Shown here: piece by piece, positions 1-13,329 of the stretch | How positions within the stretch are numbered: the first letter of the stretch is position 1 | Layout of the letters: each line of letters opens with the position of its first letter | Assembly (NCBI GenBank): GCA_963513935.1 | Contig: OY740768.1 | Coordinates: 1,801,835 to 1,865,834 of the forward strand | Origin: Aphrophora alni | Lineage: Eukaryota > Arthropoda > Insecta > Hemiptera > Aphrophoridae | Direction of reading: 5' to 3' | DNA length: 64,000 bases | Made by a program: the position numbers and the translations under genes | The notes under the pieces: model-generated | Databases searched by the model: none | What the model was told of the DNA's origin: nothing | What the model saw: only the letters and a program-made list of their open reading frames with translations

Positions 1-984
1 CCCAGCGTCAACATATTAATTTCTTCGTCAAAAACTTAAATATTCATATCTAGAATTACTTCTAGTTTTATTTAAAACTGACACACATAATATATATTTT
101 TTTAATTTCAACTAGATACTTTTTGCCCTTTAACTACCCCAAGTTCATTTTTTTGTTACTGCTCTATTTTTTTCCTATATGTGGGAAATTACAAAGAACA
201 TAAATGCAAAGTTTGAATTAAATATAATTTATCGTTTTGTCTGTGAAGACGGATTTGGGATTCACAGATAAACTTAGGCACCTGCTTGACATTATACAGG
301 TTCGTGATTTTTCCTTTAAAAATCTTCTTTTGTTTTTAATCTCTAATTCAAATTTATTTTGAAAAATATATTTAAAACTTTATAAATGTAGTACAGGAAG
401 AATTTTCAGTTCTGTAAACAATAGAAAATAAATAGCTTTTATAAATTTTTCCATCTGTACTATATTTGTCTCATTTCAATTAAATGTATAATTTTCGTAC
501 AAAATATGTTCGGCTATTTTACATTTATCTACAAGGCCTAATTGCTTATTTTTTGTATTCACAAATTCTTGCATTTAGATGTCTTTTAACACCTTAATAT
601 ACTGCCTTGTCACCATCATAGTTATTACTATATACAGTATTTAATGTCCTGAGTAGTAGTTTTGCATTTAGGCGATATTTTGACAACACTGTTTGTCTAC
701 ATCAAATTTGAAGAACACTAAATGTACAGTCTGCTACTTACGACATGATTCAATACATATACACGTTTATACTTATATAAGTATGTACAATTTTATAAAA
801 CCAGAGTGTATAGTATTTATAGACAATTCCTATTCATTAATTCATAGTTGATTGTGTACAATAAAAATATACTAATTCTAAATTTAAAAACTAAATTAAG
901 ATTAATTATTTCTATAAAATTCCAAAACTAAATTATTTAACAATTAAATACTGCATCAAAAACAATTAAGAGAATAAGGAAGTA
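1..984. other. AT-rich, no gene seen
   Basis: AT-rich sequence with stop codons in all frames. I see no exon-like or structured element. Confidence 0.6.
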
Positions 985-1262
985 AAGCTGTCTAGGAGAT
1001 GAGACGAGTAAAATCAATTCGGTAAAAAGCTTTTTCATACGCTATAAATAGTTTTCTGAAGAAATAAACACAATGCAAATGGCTTGACATGTTCATTATC
1101 ACTTAACAGTAGAAAAAATAAAAACAATAACTTTAGACGAATTGGGTGCAGTGAGCATTGTCGGGGTTCTAAAAGTAAGGCATTCATTTAAATTTCAAAG
1201 TTCAAAGAATTGAATGTGACTTTTATAATTTAAAGAATTTTTCTAAAACTTCATTTCCTATA
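985..1262 (+). repeat. Dispersed repeat family A, copy 1
   Basis: A segment of about 280 bp that starts near acgagtaaaatcaattcgg and ends near ttcaaagaattgaatgtgac. Recognisable diverged copies lie at about 3505, 6460 and 11780, all in the same orientation. Shared blocks include a gaaataaacacaa stretch, aacaataacttta, an aattgggtgcagtgagcat-like block and a 3' ttcaaag block. It has no coding potential. I do not recognise the family. Confidence 0.7.
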
Positions 1263-1754
1263 TGTTTTTAAAATGGTGTTTGAACGTTCAATTCTTATAC
1301 GTGCACTGAAACAAAATCACACAAATTTAAAATTGGTTACAAGGTAATGCAATCACTTTCTATTCTGGTGTTTTTTTATAATGGGATACCGTTTTTAAAT
1401 ACCTATTTAAATAGAAATTGCTTAATACTTTGCAGGGAGAAAGCTTCCTCTTTTATTAATAAAAACATCGCTCACATCGTTCTTGCCTTCATGTGATAAA
1501 CATTAAATTGGTTTTATTTGTTTCTTAGCAAACTGGTTTTGGTTTTAATTCCCATATTTCCAAAATTTTGAGAATACAATTTCAGATTAGGCCATTTTAG
1601 AAACTAAGCCTAGATAGTGTTTTTTTTTTTTACTAATAAACCAATTGTTTTTTTAATGGTGATAAAGTACAATTTGATTGTCATGAAAATTACATTTGTA
1701 TAAAATGTGATAAAACTCAGTATTGTAGATTAAAAAACAAAACAAATATCGAGT

Positions 1755-1890
1755 CATAGTTATGGTTTAATTGGACATTTACCATCATTTGTAAATATGA
1801 AAACTAATACACAACGTTTCGATAGTATAGGTCAACTCTCGTTATCAAGTGTGAAACTAGAACATAAAATAGAGAATAACACCTAGAGAA
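1755..1890 (-). repeat. Hammerhead-like hairpin repeat (GATAACGAGAG type)
   Basis: On the minus strand, at 1852-1811, it reads cttgataacgagagttg, then a near-complementary actatc, then gaaacg. This matches the copies near 17017, 47206-47152 and 48055. Stem pairing is imperfect here. Confidence 0.5.
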
Positions 1891-3504
1891 GTCTAGGACC
1901 TTGTTGGAAACTAAGATAAGAACTCAAACCTAAAACAGGCCTGAGCAGTCAAAGCTAAGACTAAATACAAACATTATAAGATAAAACAATCACTACACAC
2001 TGCAAGCCTTCACTACACAAAGGACGGGAAACAACTAGCTTCTTGGGCCAAAGGAGTGGGGTATTGTGAAAATATTTGAACATAAAAATAGGAGGCGCAT
2101 AATATGATAAAGTTGGGCTCTGTAGTTTTTAAGAACCCAAACGAAACACATTTTTTAAATATCTGCACAAAAATCCTGTTTCGGTAAACACTAAACAAAT
2201 TATCCATGTAAGGATTGATTTCTCACAAACGGCTGTAAAATTTTGATGAATTTTTTTCCAAATTATGGCTTCAAGGGACCCAAACAATTCATCGTTATTT
2301 TAATCTCCTCAACAAAGACAGTTCAAAAGTGTTCAGTAAAAATAGATACGAAACCGCTGTAATGCTTTATGAAACAGTAAATGATTCTAGAGATTTGGTT
2401 CAAGTTAAATTGAAAAGAAAACATAACAACGATGTATGGAATTTCAATTAAAATAAACTAAACGTACGTTAATAAATAGAATTTATTTAAGGGCGAGATC
2501 AAATTGTTTAATAATAGATATTTATAAATGAAATATTATAAAAATATAAATATGTGACATCATCGCGTTATGAAAAGGAAGAAAACATAAAAAGTCTCTT
2601 AGCCCTCAATATGATGGTAGGAAAGATAAAAGAGAGGAATTATTCGACGTTACAACCTTGAACAACCGCCATTTTGAAACTGTACAGAATAGTTTTTATT
2701 TGTGGTAACTAAAAGGTTCCATAATAAATAGGTATGCCAAATTTTAACTAAATATTTTATTTACTTCCAAAATTAAAAACATACAAAATGACGGATTATA
2801 TGGAAACGAAGATTTTTTTATCTATGTTTATGTGATTTTTTTTCCATTATTTTAGTTAAGTAAAATTATCTACAAACCTATGAAGAATTATTTCAGTAAA
2901 TACCTGTGAAATATCTCGGTTTCCTCCTGGGAGATATAACCAACCAGGATTAACGATTAAATCTGAACCATCGATGAAAATTTCTTGGATCAACTACAAT
3001 TAAAACTAAACTAAAAACAACCGAATAATAATCATGTAAATTATGATTTTGTTTGTTTTGTGTGAATCCAGAAACTTAGTAAGTAGAAATCCCTGTATGT
3101 TCGAGCTCTACTAAATACAATGCATAATCAAGGGTAGTTCCCGCGGGAATCGTTCACATGGAAAATAAACATTAGTTCTAATTAATGAAATATATTATTG
3201 ACTGATCATTTTTATAAATATATCATATAGATGTTTTAAATAAAATAATTCAATATCAGTTATTCTAATTATGATACGTATTTTGTTTTACATTTTAAAA
3301 GTCCGGCAATAGTTCTAAATAACTGATCAAAAAATGGCGAAAAACCACTTTGTGCAGTGTTATTTGCAAAATTAAAGAAAGACATGGAAAAGGCTTATAA
3401 TAAAGTCAGTACACGTCAAAATTGACTCTCTTTCTAAAATTTTAAAATTCATAATCAAAACACAACAAAATGAAGATACCTTCAAATAGTATTGTTACAT
3501 TAAA
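1891..3504. other. AT-rich, no gene seen
   Basis: Only short chance ORFs; nothing exon-like or repeat-like was recognised. Confidence 0.55.
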
Positions 3505-3775
3505 CACGTAGATGAGAAAATCAATTCATTAAGAAGCTATTTATATCCTTTTTAAATAAACAAATAAAAAGAATGCATTCATTGTTCCTTAACAGTCGAC
3601 CAAAACAATAACTTTACATGAAATGGGTTCAGTAAGCATTGTCCGGCGTTCATGTATAGACAGAGAATAGTTGAGAATGAGCAATATGCCCCTGAAAGTA
3701 AGACACTCTTAAGTTTTATTGTTCAAAGTACTGATTGTGAATTTTATAACTGAAAAAATATTTGTTTAAGCGTCA
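3505..3775 (+). repeat. Dispersed repeat family A, copy 2 (diverged)
   Basis: Aligns by eye to the copy at 985: gtagatgagaaaatcaattc, a cttaacagtcgacc stretch, the aatgggttcagtaagcattg block and the 3' ttcaaagtactga block. It carries small insertions compared with copy 1. Confidence 0.65.
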
Positions 3776-5190
3776 CAAGAATGCATTAATAATATTTTTA
3801 ACGGATTATTTTGAAATAAAATGAAACATTCAAATTGAACATTGCATCTTCTTTATACATGAAATGAAAATGCAAAATACAACTTTCTAGTTTGATATAT
3901 ACTATATATAGCCTTCATTATTTAGCCTCGTATTACGTCTCGCATATGTTTGTATTCAAATTTTAAACGTATTAAATACTTTGAATGGGCAAGACAGTCT
4001 TTTTCTTTAATATAAAGATCATTTGTTTTTTCGTATCGTTGATAGTGTTATAGTGAACCGCGAAAGTCTTTTCTTGATTTGTTCATTTCAGACAGGGTTT
4101 GGGCATTTATTTATATCAAGTATTTAATTGCTGTCAAAGTCGTTTAATATTATTTTATATTATTTCTGAACGGTAATTTGCATTTACTTGTTTGGTTTGG
4201 ATTGTTATTTTCTATATTTTACAACAAATTTTAATAATATCAGTACAACCGATTTTGATAAATTTATTTAACTATCATTAGTTTAATTAGTTTTACCTTA
4301 AGACCATTCAGCTTTTTCCTGAAGCAATGGCGGACAATACGTTTTTATTCGGACCTAATTTTTTTTTATTCGTAAGGTAAGTATCCAAAGTTACAATTTT
4401 GACGATTATATTCTCGACATAAGATACCCATTAACTACAATTTTAACATAAAATCTGTTTTACTATTTCTGCATATTTCATCTGACTAGTATACAGAAAG
4501 ACACGATTTTAAAAACATAATTTTAAATAAGAGAGACCCTAAACGGATCCAATAAAATCTGCTTTTCTTTCCACCAAAATAATTTCTTTTAAAATATAGA
4601 ACGAGTAAAAAGTTGTTTTAAAAAAGTTTACTAAGAGACAGAAGTATTAGGTTAGATAATTATTATGTAATGTATAGATTAAATTATTTCGTATCCAAAG
4701 TCAAAATTACACTGACTTTTTTGATTTGTTTGTTAATTTTTCTTTTTTACCAAACTACACTAATAGACTTAAAATACTTTAAACCATTAAATGTGACCAT
4801 TAACTTCTTCTTTACCATCGTATCCATCAACAAAATTAACATTACAAATGCCTTCAATATCAATAATAATTTAAAAAATTTCAGTTAGGTTAGGTTACAA
4901 CAATCAATGACATACAATAGATAGCCACTTGAAAAACCTGCAGGAATAATATAGTAGACTGAAAAAATTCCTTCTAATCAATAATAGAAAATATTGTCTG
5001 AGCATTTAAAAGTTTATGATTTAAAATAACTGTAAATATGAGTATGGAAATACTTGAGTAATTAAATTAATTTTTAAATAATATTTTCTATATTGAAACC
5101 AACAGGAGTTTTCTTCCTTTTTTAGGCCTATCCTGCGCAAATGCAAGAATAATTCTACATGATTTGACCAAAAAACTGTTAAATGAATTT
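3776..5190. other. AT-rich, no gene seen
   Basis: A hydrophobic 72-codon ORF near 4670 is AT-driven (Asn/Ile/Phe/Lys rich) and has no recognisable motif. Nothing else is seen. Confidence 0.5.
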
Positions 5191-5194
5191 ATAG

Positions 5195-5229
5195 TAATAA
5201 TAATAATAATAATAATAATTATTATTATT
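5195..5229. repeat. (TAA)n / (ATT)n palindromic microsatellite
   Basis: About eight taa units run directly into att units, making a perfect self-complementary tract. Confidence 0.9.
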
Positions 5230-5399
5230 CATTTATCTTGCTTCTAACAGGCATTGTCAGGTTAGGCCTAAAATACAAGAATCATAAAATACAGTTATAA
5301 AATCATAATAATTATTAAATCCACAATCTTCTATGCTATAGAATGCTATCTTTTTAAAGTATTTTTCAATGTGTAATTTGAATTTCTTACTATTTACTG

Positions 5400-5965
5400 T
5401 TCTTGCATTTAATTGCAATCTATTAAAAAGTTTGACAACCTCCCATCCACCAAGAGATGTATAACTAACCTTTTAGTCTGGATAAACTATTCCAATATTT
5501 CTAGTAAGATAATTATCTGCATTACTTCCCTAAACAAATTTTCTTTTACATTATTTAACATTGAGTACAAGATAAACAAACAAGGCACAATGAGTATACC
5601 CTGTTCAACAAAGTGTGACTTTCAAGATTTACTGTCAGTGATGCCTTTAATACATCTAAGAAACATTTTTTGCTATATAAAAACCTGTCTTGTACCTGCA
5701 TAAACAGTTTCCTCCTAAATATAAAAGAGGTATAATAACTTTTATCGCCAAATCCAGGCTGATATACAATTTTAACTTTCCAATAAAAAATGTATCCCTA
5801 GCAAATCTCGTACACAGATTATTTGTGTGAGTCTACCATCGTAGTTTTGGATCAAAATACACGCCGAGAAGTTTGACAGATCTATTCTCTACCTTACCAA
5901 GTCCAAAAGAGATTTTCTTCTCTATTTACAATAAGTTTGCTACAGTTGAACAAGAGATGAGATTT
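5400..5965 (-). pseudogene. Decayed LINE reverse transcriptase fragment
   Basis: The minus strand carries broken frames that read like the C-terminal third of a Jockey-type non-LTR retrotransposon reverse transcriptase. The first block is SVKLLGVYFDPKLRW followed by a stop, then THTNNLCTRFARDTFFIGKL (compare the usual VKFLGI..D..LTW..H...C.K pattern). After frame shifts come FMQVQDRFLYSKKCF and, near 5590, QGILIVPCLFILYSML, matching the ILT.PSLY.LE.. block downstream of the polymerase core. Several stops and at least two frameshifts show it is dead. The catalytic aspartates would lie further upstream on the minus strand and are not seen; a GA tract begins at 6090. Family assignment is by pattern memory only. 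Confidence 0.68.
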
Positions 5966-6085
5966 CTCAAGATCAATTTGTTAAGTGTTGATAATGAGTC
6001 TGAACGTTACGGTTAGTAACAAAACTAGTCTCAGAATATTCTATAATAGACTGTTTCTCTTAAACCATGAAGATCACCATTACAC

Positions 6086-6434
<349 letters not shown>

Positions 6435-6454
6435 AGGTAATGTAGCTGCCTAGA

Positions 6455-6770
6455 AATAGTTCTGGAATGCTAAACAACTAGACGAAACGAAACAAATCAA
6501 TTCCGTAAAAGCATTTTCATACTTTTAAATAATTTTCAGAAGTAATACACTGAATACAAACAGTATTGAATAATGACAATTCATTACCACCTAACAGTTG
6601 GTAAAACAAAGACAATAACATCAGATGAAGTGAATTGTCGGGCGTTTATTTCTTGGCAAACAATACTTGGAAATGAGCATTCTTGATATGAAATTAAAAC
6701 ATTCTTCTAAATTCCAAAGGTTTATTCGTAGAATTTAAAGAATATTTACGAAAAACTGTCCATTTTTTAA
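6455..6770 (+). repeat. Dispersed repeat family A, copy 3
   Basis: Shares gaaacaaatcaattccgtaa, gcattttcatac, the aacagttggtaaaac block and gtgaattgtcgggcg with the copies at 985, 3505 and 11780. Confidence 0.65.
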
Positions 6771-7119
6771 TATAAATAATTCATAAAAAATGCACAAAAT
6801 AAAAAAATTAAAAATGCGGTTTTAACCAATTATATATGTAAAAACTGTAATTTTTTAGGTATTAGGGAATATTAAAGGATCACTCTAGGTCCAGTATGTA
6901 GAAGTCTACTTCAAAAATCTTAATAGATGCGACAAATTGTTTAACACCGTCTTTTTTCAGTGGTTGAATCGAAACTGTAAAACGTTTTACCGTTTTAGAA
7001 ATATCAGTAGGTTTAGGATTTGGAAGTCAAGTTGAAAGTTGTAATGAGATAGGGGCCACGCGACATATCGTTTAACATAGTATTTGTTTATGAAAAAAAG
7101 TGGTTGAATCAAAATATCA

Positions 7120-7772
7120 GAATTCCAATATATCAGTAGGTTTAAGTTAGGTTAGGTTAGGGTATATCGAAAACGGTAAAACCTATTTCAGTTTTGATAC
7201 AACTACTGTTTTTTAGGAAAAAAGAAGGTTAGGTTAGGTTAGGTTAGGTTAGGTTAAGTTAGGTGAAGTTTGGTTAGGGTGTATCGAAAACGGTAAAACC
7301 TATTTCAGTTTTGATACAACTACTGTTTTTTAGGTAAAAAGAAGGTTAGGTTAGGTTAGGTGAAGTTAGGTTAGGTTAGGGTATATCGGAAACGGTAAAA
7401 ACTATTTCAGTTTTGATACAACTACTGTTTTTTAGGAAAAAAGAAGGTTAGGTTAGGTTAGGTGAAGTTAGGTTAGGTTAGGGTGTATCGAAAACGGTAA
7501 AACCTATTTTAGTTTTGATACAACTACTGTTTTTTAGGTAAAAAGGAGGTTAGGTTAGGTTAGGTGAAGTTAGGTTAGGTGAAGTTAGGTTAGGTTAGGG
7601 TATATCGGAAACGGTAAAAACTATTTCAGTTTTGATACAACTACTGTTTTTTAGGAAAAAAGAAGGTTAGGTTAGGTTAGGTTAGGTGAAGTTAGGTTAG
7701 GTTAGGGTGTATTGAAAACGCTAAAAACTATTTCAGTTTTGATACAACTACTGTTTTTTAGGAAAAAGGAAG
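7120..7772 (+). repeat. Composite tandem array: ~105-115-bp units with embedded TTAGG runs
   Basis: Six copies of a unit made of a TTAGG run (with ggtgaag variants), a tatcgaaaacggtaaaac block and a constant gatacaactactgttttt block followed by an A-rich aaaaaagaagg. Unit length varies with the number of TTAGG repeats. A half-related sequence (tggttgaatcgaaactg) precedes the array at about 6961. Confidence 0.9.
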
Positions 7773-8384
7773 ACGTTGAAACGATATTCACATGACCACA
7801 TTTATATTAAGATATTTGAAGTTGACTCCTACATCGTGATCTCCTAAAACTCATAATCATTTAAAATGTTAATTTTATACATTTATAATGGGTGGTATTT
7901 AAAAAAAAAAAAACAATATGATATAAATGTGCAAAAATATAGGATAAGGAACTTTCAAACCACCCCATAGGCTTTATCTTATTGTGACCATAACAGTTCT
8001 CTTTAGTACAATACACTGCTTCATACTATCTGTGTTCACAATGAGATTTACACACTCCACAACATTGGATAAATACATTATATAAGTAGCTAAGTATGCG
8101 CCGGTTAAACAAGTAAAAGTCAAGTTGTATGCGCGTAACATGTCGATGTGATTTGACTAAAGACGTACAATAAGGTTAATATTAGTTTATTTAACAATAA
8201 ACAGTTCTTAGGATGAAATCAACAATAACATATTTTTATGTTTGATTGATAGATTACACTTAATTAATTCTTTATCATCATTGTTCATATTTAGATAGAA
8301 ATGTATGAAGTATGAGCATTGTAGTGAATTTTACAATTGTAAACACTACCACAAGGTACAGAAACAAAACACAAATAAACTATT

Positions 8385-8460
8385 GGCCTTTGTTATTACA
8401 GTTCCCTGATGTACATTTTGGTAACCAAATTACCATCATCGGAGGGTTCTAAATTAATAT
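8385..8460 (-). repeat. Degenerate hammerhead-like hairpin repeat
   Basis: On the minus strand, at 8443-8412, it reads ccgatgatggtaatttggtt and then acc, giving a GGTAA/TTACC hairpin after a CGATGA box. The GAAAC box is altered to AAAA. Confidence 0.4.
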
Positions 8461-8643
8461 TATCAAAATAAAATAAAAGTTGTAAAACTAAACTGACAAT
8501 CTCCCCCCTCCCTACTTCAGTTCAGGTGGATCAGCCAATCATAGTTAAACCACGTCATAAACCTTTTTGAAGAAAACATCTGGTAGCAGAGGCTAACGGT
8601 ACTTGGGAAGTTGAATATTACAAATAATTATAACAACACCTCA

Positions 8644-10835
8644 CTGTCAGTCAGTGTATATCATTGTATGATGTATTTAGAATAATAGAATATTGTTGTA
8701 CTTTTTATAAAAACATAATTAATTATATAACATGATACACACAGACCTAAAGGAAGGGGGTTTCTTCATTTCCTCGTATAATGGGCCCCAGATTCCTCCA
8801 AAATTTGGGTAACTTCTGGGTTCCAATATGTTGTAAATTTTAAGTTTGGTTTTATACCCATCAATTTTAAATGGTGGTATACCCCAAGTTTTTGGAAAAG
8901 GAGTTATACAGAAAAGGAGGTTATGGATTAGTTTGAACATAATAGATTTAGCCTCTAGACATTTTAGGGTTATCACTACCAAATTTTGGGTAACGGAGGT
9001 ATATTTTATGGAAAAGAGCGGTTTACCTTAATATTATGATATATATTAATTAAATATGTAACTTATGAGATAATATATTTATGAGAGTAGAAGATAGTGT
9101 CAGTTTTAAATTGTCGTACGAATGAAAAATCCATAAAGAAACGACACTAATAATGTAAAAAAAAAATTAATGTGTACAAAACGAGACTTTTGGTTGAAAA
9201 TCTTTCGATAGGTTAAAAAACTAGACCAAGGTTATTGTACAGTTTTATGGGCAAAGTATGCTTTTACATAGAGACAGGGTTTATCTTCTTGTATCTTTAA
9301 AGAGTTTATAAATTTTTGGTGGATAATTATTTACATTGTTGGTTTACAGTAGATTTTCTGAAACTGTATTTTTACAGAGTTCGTCTACACATGTTTACAT
9401 GGGCATATTGATTAATTTTTGGTTTAGAAAAGATACATGTTAATCTGTAGTATAATCTTTTTTTTCCTTTTTTTTTATTTAAAAAATTAACAGGTTATAA
9501 GATTCATTTATCCAACTTACACATAAGAATTAGATCGTCAAAACTGTAAACGTTTTATGAAATTTTGTTCGACAACTTTACTACAAGAACTTTTTTAATT
9601 ATTTATAAATTTGACAGTTAACATAAATTATCATTATATGATTCGTATGAATAAATCTCCCTACTGATAATTCAAATTTCTGACAACTAATGAATTCTTT
9701 GCATTCACTAAGCTATGTTGTGTAAATGAAATATTTTCTATCAAGTAACTCAGTAGATTTAAAACCAAATTTAGTCAAAATATTATTTTTTGAGTGTTTT
9801 TTCAACCTACATTAATTAATTGTTTTAATCAATTCATACCTTGTAAATCAAGTAAAAGACTAAAATTTAAAAATTAGTCACAAAATTCTAAACTCTAACA
9901 CCAATTCCATCATATGAAAGTCATTAGAACAGTGTAAAACGACGTGACTTACCATAACCGTCCATTCTAAAATTTCTTAAAACTAAATAAGCTCACAATT
10001 TTGATTTTTATCGCGAACGAATCAATAAAAATATTTTGATCGTTTTATTGTAAATGGCGGAAAACCCATTAATATTTTACACTTGTGGCATAATGTAAGG
10101 TCTACTATTACTATAATTAAAAGAAAAAAGTAACATGTTTATTGCAAATTTACCTTTAATTTTTTCTAATCCTGTTTCCAAATTTTCGGTTCCAAATGTA
10201 GAATTGTATCTATTTGATACTCTAAAGTCACGCAGAAAACAATCATAGAATTTACCTATCGTACGCTAAAAGTTTTTTTTTATATATATAATCCTAACTA
10301 AAAGTGTCAACACCTTAATTTATGTACGTTAATTAGTAAAACAATGATTAAAAAAATGTGTCCAAACCCTACATTGTACATTAACTATGTACAGTTTCAA
10401 CTAGGAAAGGCCAAAATGGAACTGTATGTTTTTTTCCTATTTTTAACAAGTTTTTAGATGTTGGGATCCTAACTTGTCCTACTATTGTCGTCCTCTCCAA
10501 ATTTTTGGAATAGAGTGTACAGAAATGTTTGTACACTAAAAGTTTGGTTATAATTAGACCTCTAATAGTGTCAACACCCTATGTTTTATTTGAATAACTG
10601 TATAGCTTATATCTAACTAAATTGTACAATTTAAATTATTAGAACCCCCCTCCATAATTTAACAAATTTTGGAGGAATCTGAGGCCCAATATACGGGGAA
10701 AGAAACCTCCTTCCTTTAGTTCTGTGTATATCATTGTATCATGTAATATAATTAACTATGTTTTTTATAAAATGTATCTAATACAAATATACTGTTATTA
10801 TAAATACATCAGTACAATGATACACACAGACTGAC
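8644..10835. mobile_element. ~2.2-kb DNA element with ~190-bp terminal inverted repeats
   Basis: The left end (8644-8835) and the reverse complement of the right end (about 10640-10835) match over about 190 bp with indels. Both start ctgtcagtc, then gtgtatatcattgta (left) or gtgtgtatcattgta (right). Both contain a tataaaa block, catgata and cacacaga, then ctaaaggaagg, ggtttct and agattcctccaaaattt. Each terminus is itself partly palindromic. The inside (about 8840-10630) is AT-rich with no transposase frame, so it is non-autonomous. No clear target duplication is visible. I do not recognise the superfamily. Confidence 0.82.
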
Positions 10836-10852
10836 AGTTCGTAATATTAATT

Positions 10853-10922
10853 TTATTTCATAGCTGTTTAGTATTTCAAAATAGCTATATTAGTTACGTA
10901 TTTCAAAACAGCTATGAAATAA
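10853..10922. repeat. Hairpin: 17-bp perfect inverted repeat
   Basis: Arms 10853-10869 (ttatttcatagctgttt) and 10906-10922 are exact reverse complements around a 36-base loop, just outside the right end of the TIR element. Confidence 0.85.
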
Positions 10923-10939
10923 CTAAGAAAATGGAATAA

Positions 10940-11770
10940 CTCAAGTACTGAGCACGTAAAGGTTTTAATGTATTTTAGGTTTATTACTGTAGTCTGGAAA
11001 AAACATTCGTAATACAACAGGTTGAGCACAATTTTTTTTCTGATTACTCCAACAAATTGTGTAAAAATTTTAAGATATATTCCTCAATAGTCGTTACATT
11101 CAGGCATTTGTGTAATTATAGAAATAATTATTATTCCATGTAAAAAAAATCCAAACATTTACCACCTAATATAAATAGTTATATAAACCCCTCATATAAA
11201 CAGTGTGGTTTGTGTTTTCAGTCTCTAAATTTGTAGTAGTATTTTCAGAAACTATTTCATAAAATTTTCTTTCAAAATTTATAATATAATTTGCTCTTAT
11301 ACGTACAATATAGTAATTTATTATTAACAAAATCAAACAATTTTCTAAATTAATGTTTTTCTTTTGTTTTGGTACAATCTGGGAATAAAACTCGTAGAAT
11401 ACTATGTTTCATTCGAGCTGTCACATGTAATAATGACTTAGTGCATAATTCACAAGGAATAACAATTTGGTTCATCAATAATAAAACCTAAATAAGAATT
11501 TTTAAAAAATTAAAGAAGTAGATAAAAAAAATGTATGTAATATGAGAAATGATAAATACGTTTAGAATTAGATTTTATAAATCGAAGCCTTAATTATATA
11601 TTTCTTTTACTCTCTATTCTGTCAAAATACGCTTATTAACTTAATATGATGACCAATAATTTAGTTTTAATCTCACGCAGACTTTAAAAATGATCAAATA
11701 ACAAAACTTAACTCAATTTATTTATAGATACTTTTTTCAGTTAATCATCTCATATCTATAAAATAAGAGT
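10940..11770. other. AT-rich, no gene seen
   Basis: No exon-like or repeat structure recognised. Confidence 0.5.
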
Positions 11771-11779
11771 AATGAAATG

Positions 11780-12080
11780 AATGTCTCTAGGAATAGTTCT
11801 GATACATCATAAAAGTAGACGAGGCGAGTAAAATCAAATCTGTAGAAAGCATTGTTATCCTTGTTGAATAATTTTCTGTAGGAAATAAACACAACGCAAA
11901 TGGTATTGAAAGGACTTGTTATCACGTAAAAAAACAAGAACTTTGTATGAAATGAGTTCAGTATGAGTTGTCGAGAACATTTAGTCCTACGGATAAAGCA
12001 TGTTTGAGTTAGTTCTTACGTTTCCAAAGTTCAAAGAATGAATGTTGACTTTTATAATTCAAAGAATATCTTTATGGTAT
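11780..12080 (+). repeat. Dispersed repeat family A, copy 4
   Basis: The best match to copy 1 at 985: gacgaggcgagtaaaatcaa, a gaaagcattgttatcctt block, ggaaataaacacaacgcaaa, aatgagttcagtatgag and a 3' block ttcaaagaatgaatgttgac. Confidence 0.72.
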
Positions 12081-12300
12081 AAATGTCATAAATATATAAC
12101 ATTAAATTCATGTCATTTCTTTCTTCCTTTTTTTCCCCCCTTTTTTTTTACGGAACATAAGCGTTGTAAAAAAAATCTCACTTGTACGTATGTACATTAT
12201 AATTTTGGGGTTTCCTCCCCCATTCATTTTTTGATATGGCAACAAAATATAAACAGGTATATTGTTATATTAAATGTTGAGCTTGACTTATGACAAAAAT

Positions 12301-12540
12301 TATACAGTATAACAAACACACAGAACACAATTGTCACAAAAAAATACGCCTAAGTATCAGACGCGTTTCAACGACAAGGTCGTCCTCTTCAGTGATAGAC
12401 GAGCTACACCAATCAAACTATAACTTGAGTGTTGTGTGTTTGTATCAATGAAGAGGACGACCTTGTCGTTGAAACGCGTCTGATACTTAGGCGTATTTTT
12501 TTTGTGAGAATTGTGTTCTGTGTGTTTGTTATAAGGTATA
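12301..12540. repeat. Long inverted repeat with hammerhead-like core
   Basis: A left arm of about 92 bp (12301-12396) is repeated in reverse complement at about 12448-12540, around a loop of about 50 bases. Matching blocks are aacaaacacacagaacacaa, tacgcctaagtatcagacgc and gacaaggtcgtcctcttc. Read outward on each strand, the core is ctgaagaggacgaccttgtc then gttgaaacg: a CUGAAGA box, an ACGAC/GUCGU hairpin and a GAAAC box. The right-arm copy lacks the initial C. Confidence 0.85.
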
Positions 12541-12599
12541 TTGTTATAAAACAATTAATAAAACTTTCATACTTCAATTTTTATTTCTTTTTTTGAGTG

Positions 12600-13320
12600 C
12601 GATTTAAACAATATTACGAAACCATTTACCAGGTTAGATTTTTATTTATTTTCTTCCTGAAAATTTACTAAATTATTTTCTAATATAATATAGGAGTGAT
12701 ATTACAACTATATTTTAACGTTTCTCATATCAAATCTCAAATCACGCATCCAATCAGGTTAGTATTGTTTAGATTATTTTAATACTTCCTCCGTCGCGGA
12801 AATCAATAATCCTGATCAGGATTTTGTAGCGGAGATTAAAACACGATCCTTTCTACAAGCGCTGATAGCATACTAAGCAGAGTGCTCACACTTCCAGCTT
12901 ACTTAACAAGCGTACGGTTACAGTCTTATTAATTGTTTGAATAATACATTTTGTCTTGTTTAAAGGTGTCTTATGATGCTATAAACTTAGTTTGGATCAG
13001 TATCCTAACAAATCAGGTTTTATCGTCGTGCCATGTTAACTCTACAGTTTTGTTACCAAAATGTTTCCATTTCTTGTGTAGTTATCTTTCTCTCTACCAG
13101 CAAGCAATAACTATTACTGCTGTAGTTTTTCTTTCTAATTTTTACGTTAGCCTTTACTTAAATTGCATTTTTTTTTTAAATACATTTTGTTTGTTAACAT
13201 TGATTGGTGATTTAAAATAGTTATTGTGGGAGATTGTAAGATCTACAGGTACAAAGACATCACCAAAAATATCATTGAAATTTATAATTTATTTGGGACA
13301 TATATTGACCAATTTTTCGG
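12600..13320. other. No gene seen; flank of the satellite
   Basis: An 89-codon ORF (12951-13220) is hydrophobic and without recognised motifs; I treat it as chance. It contains a gaaatcaataatcctgatca stretch near 12800 of no clear meaning. Confidence 0.45.
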
Positions 13321-13329
13321 GTTTACAAA

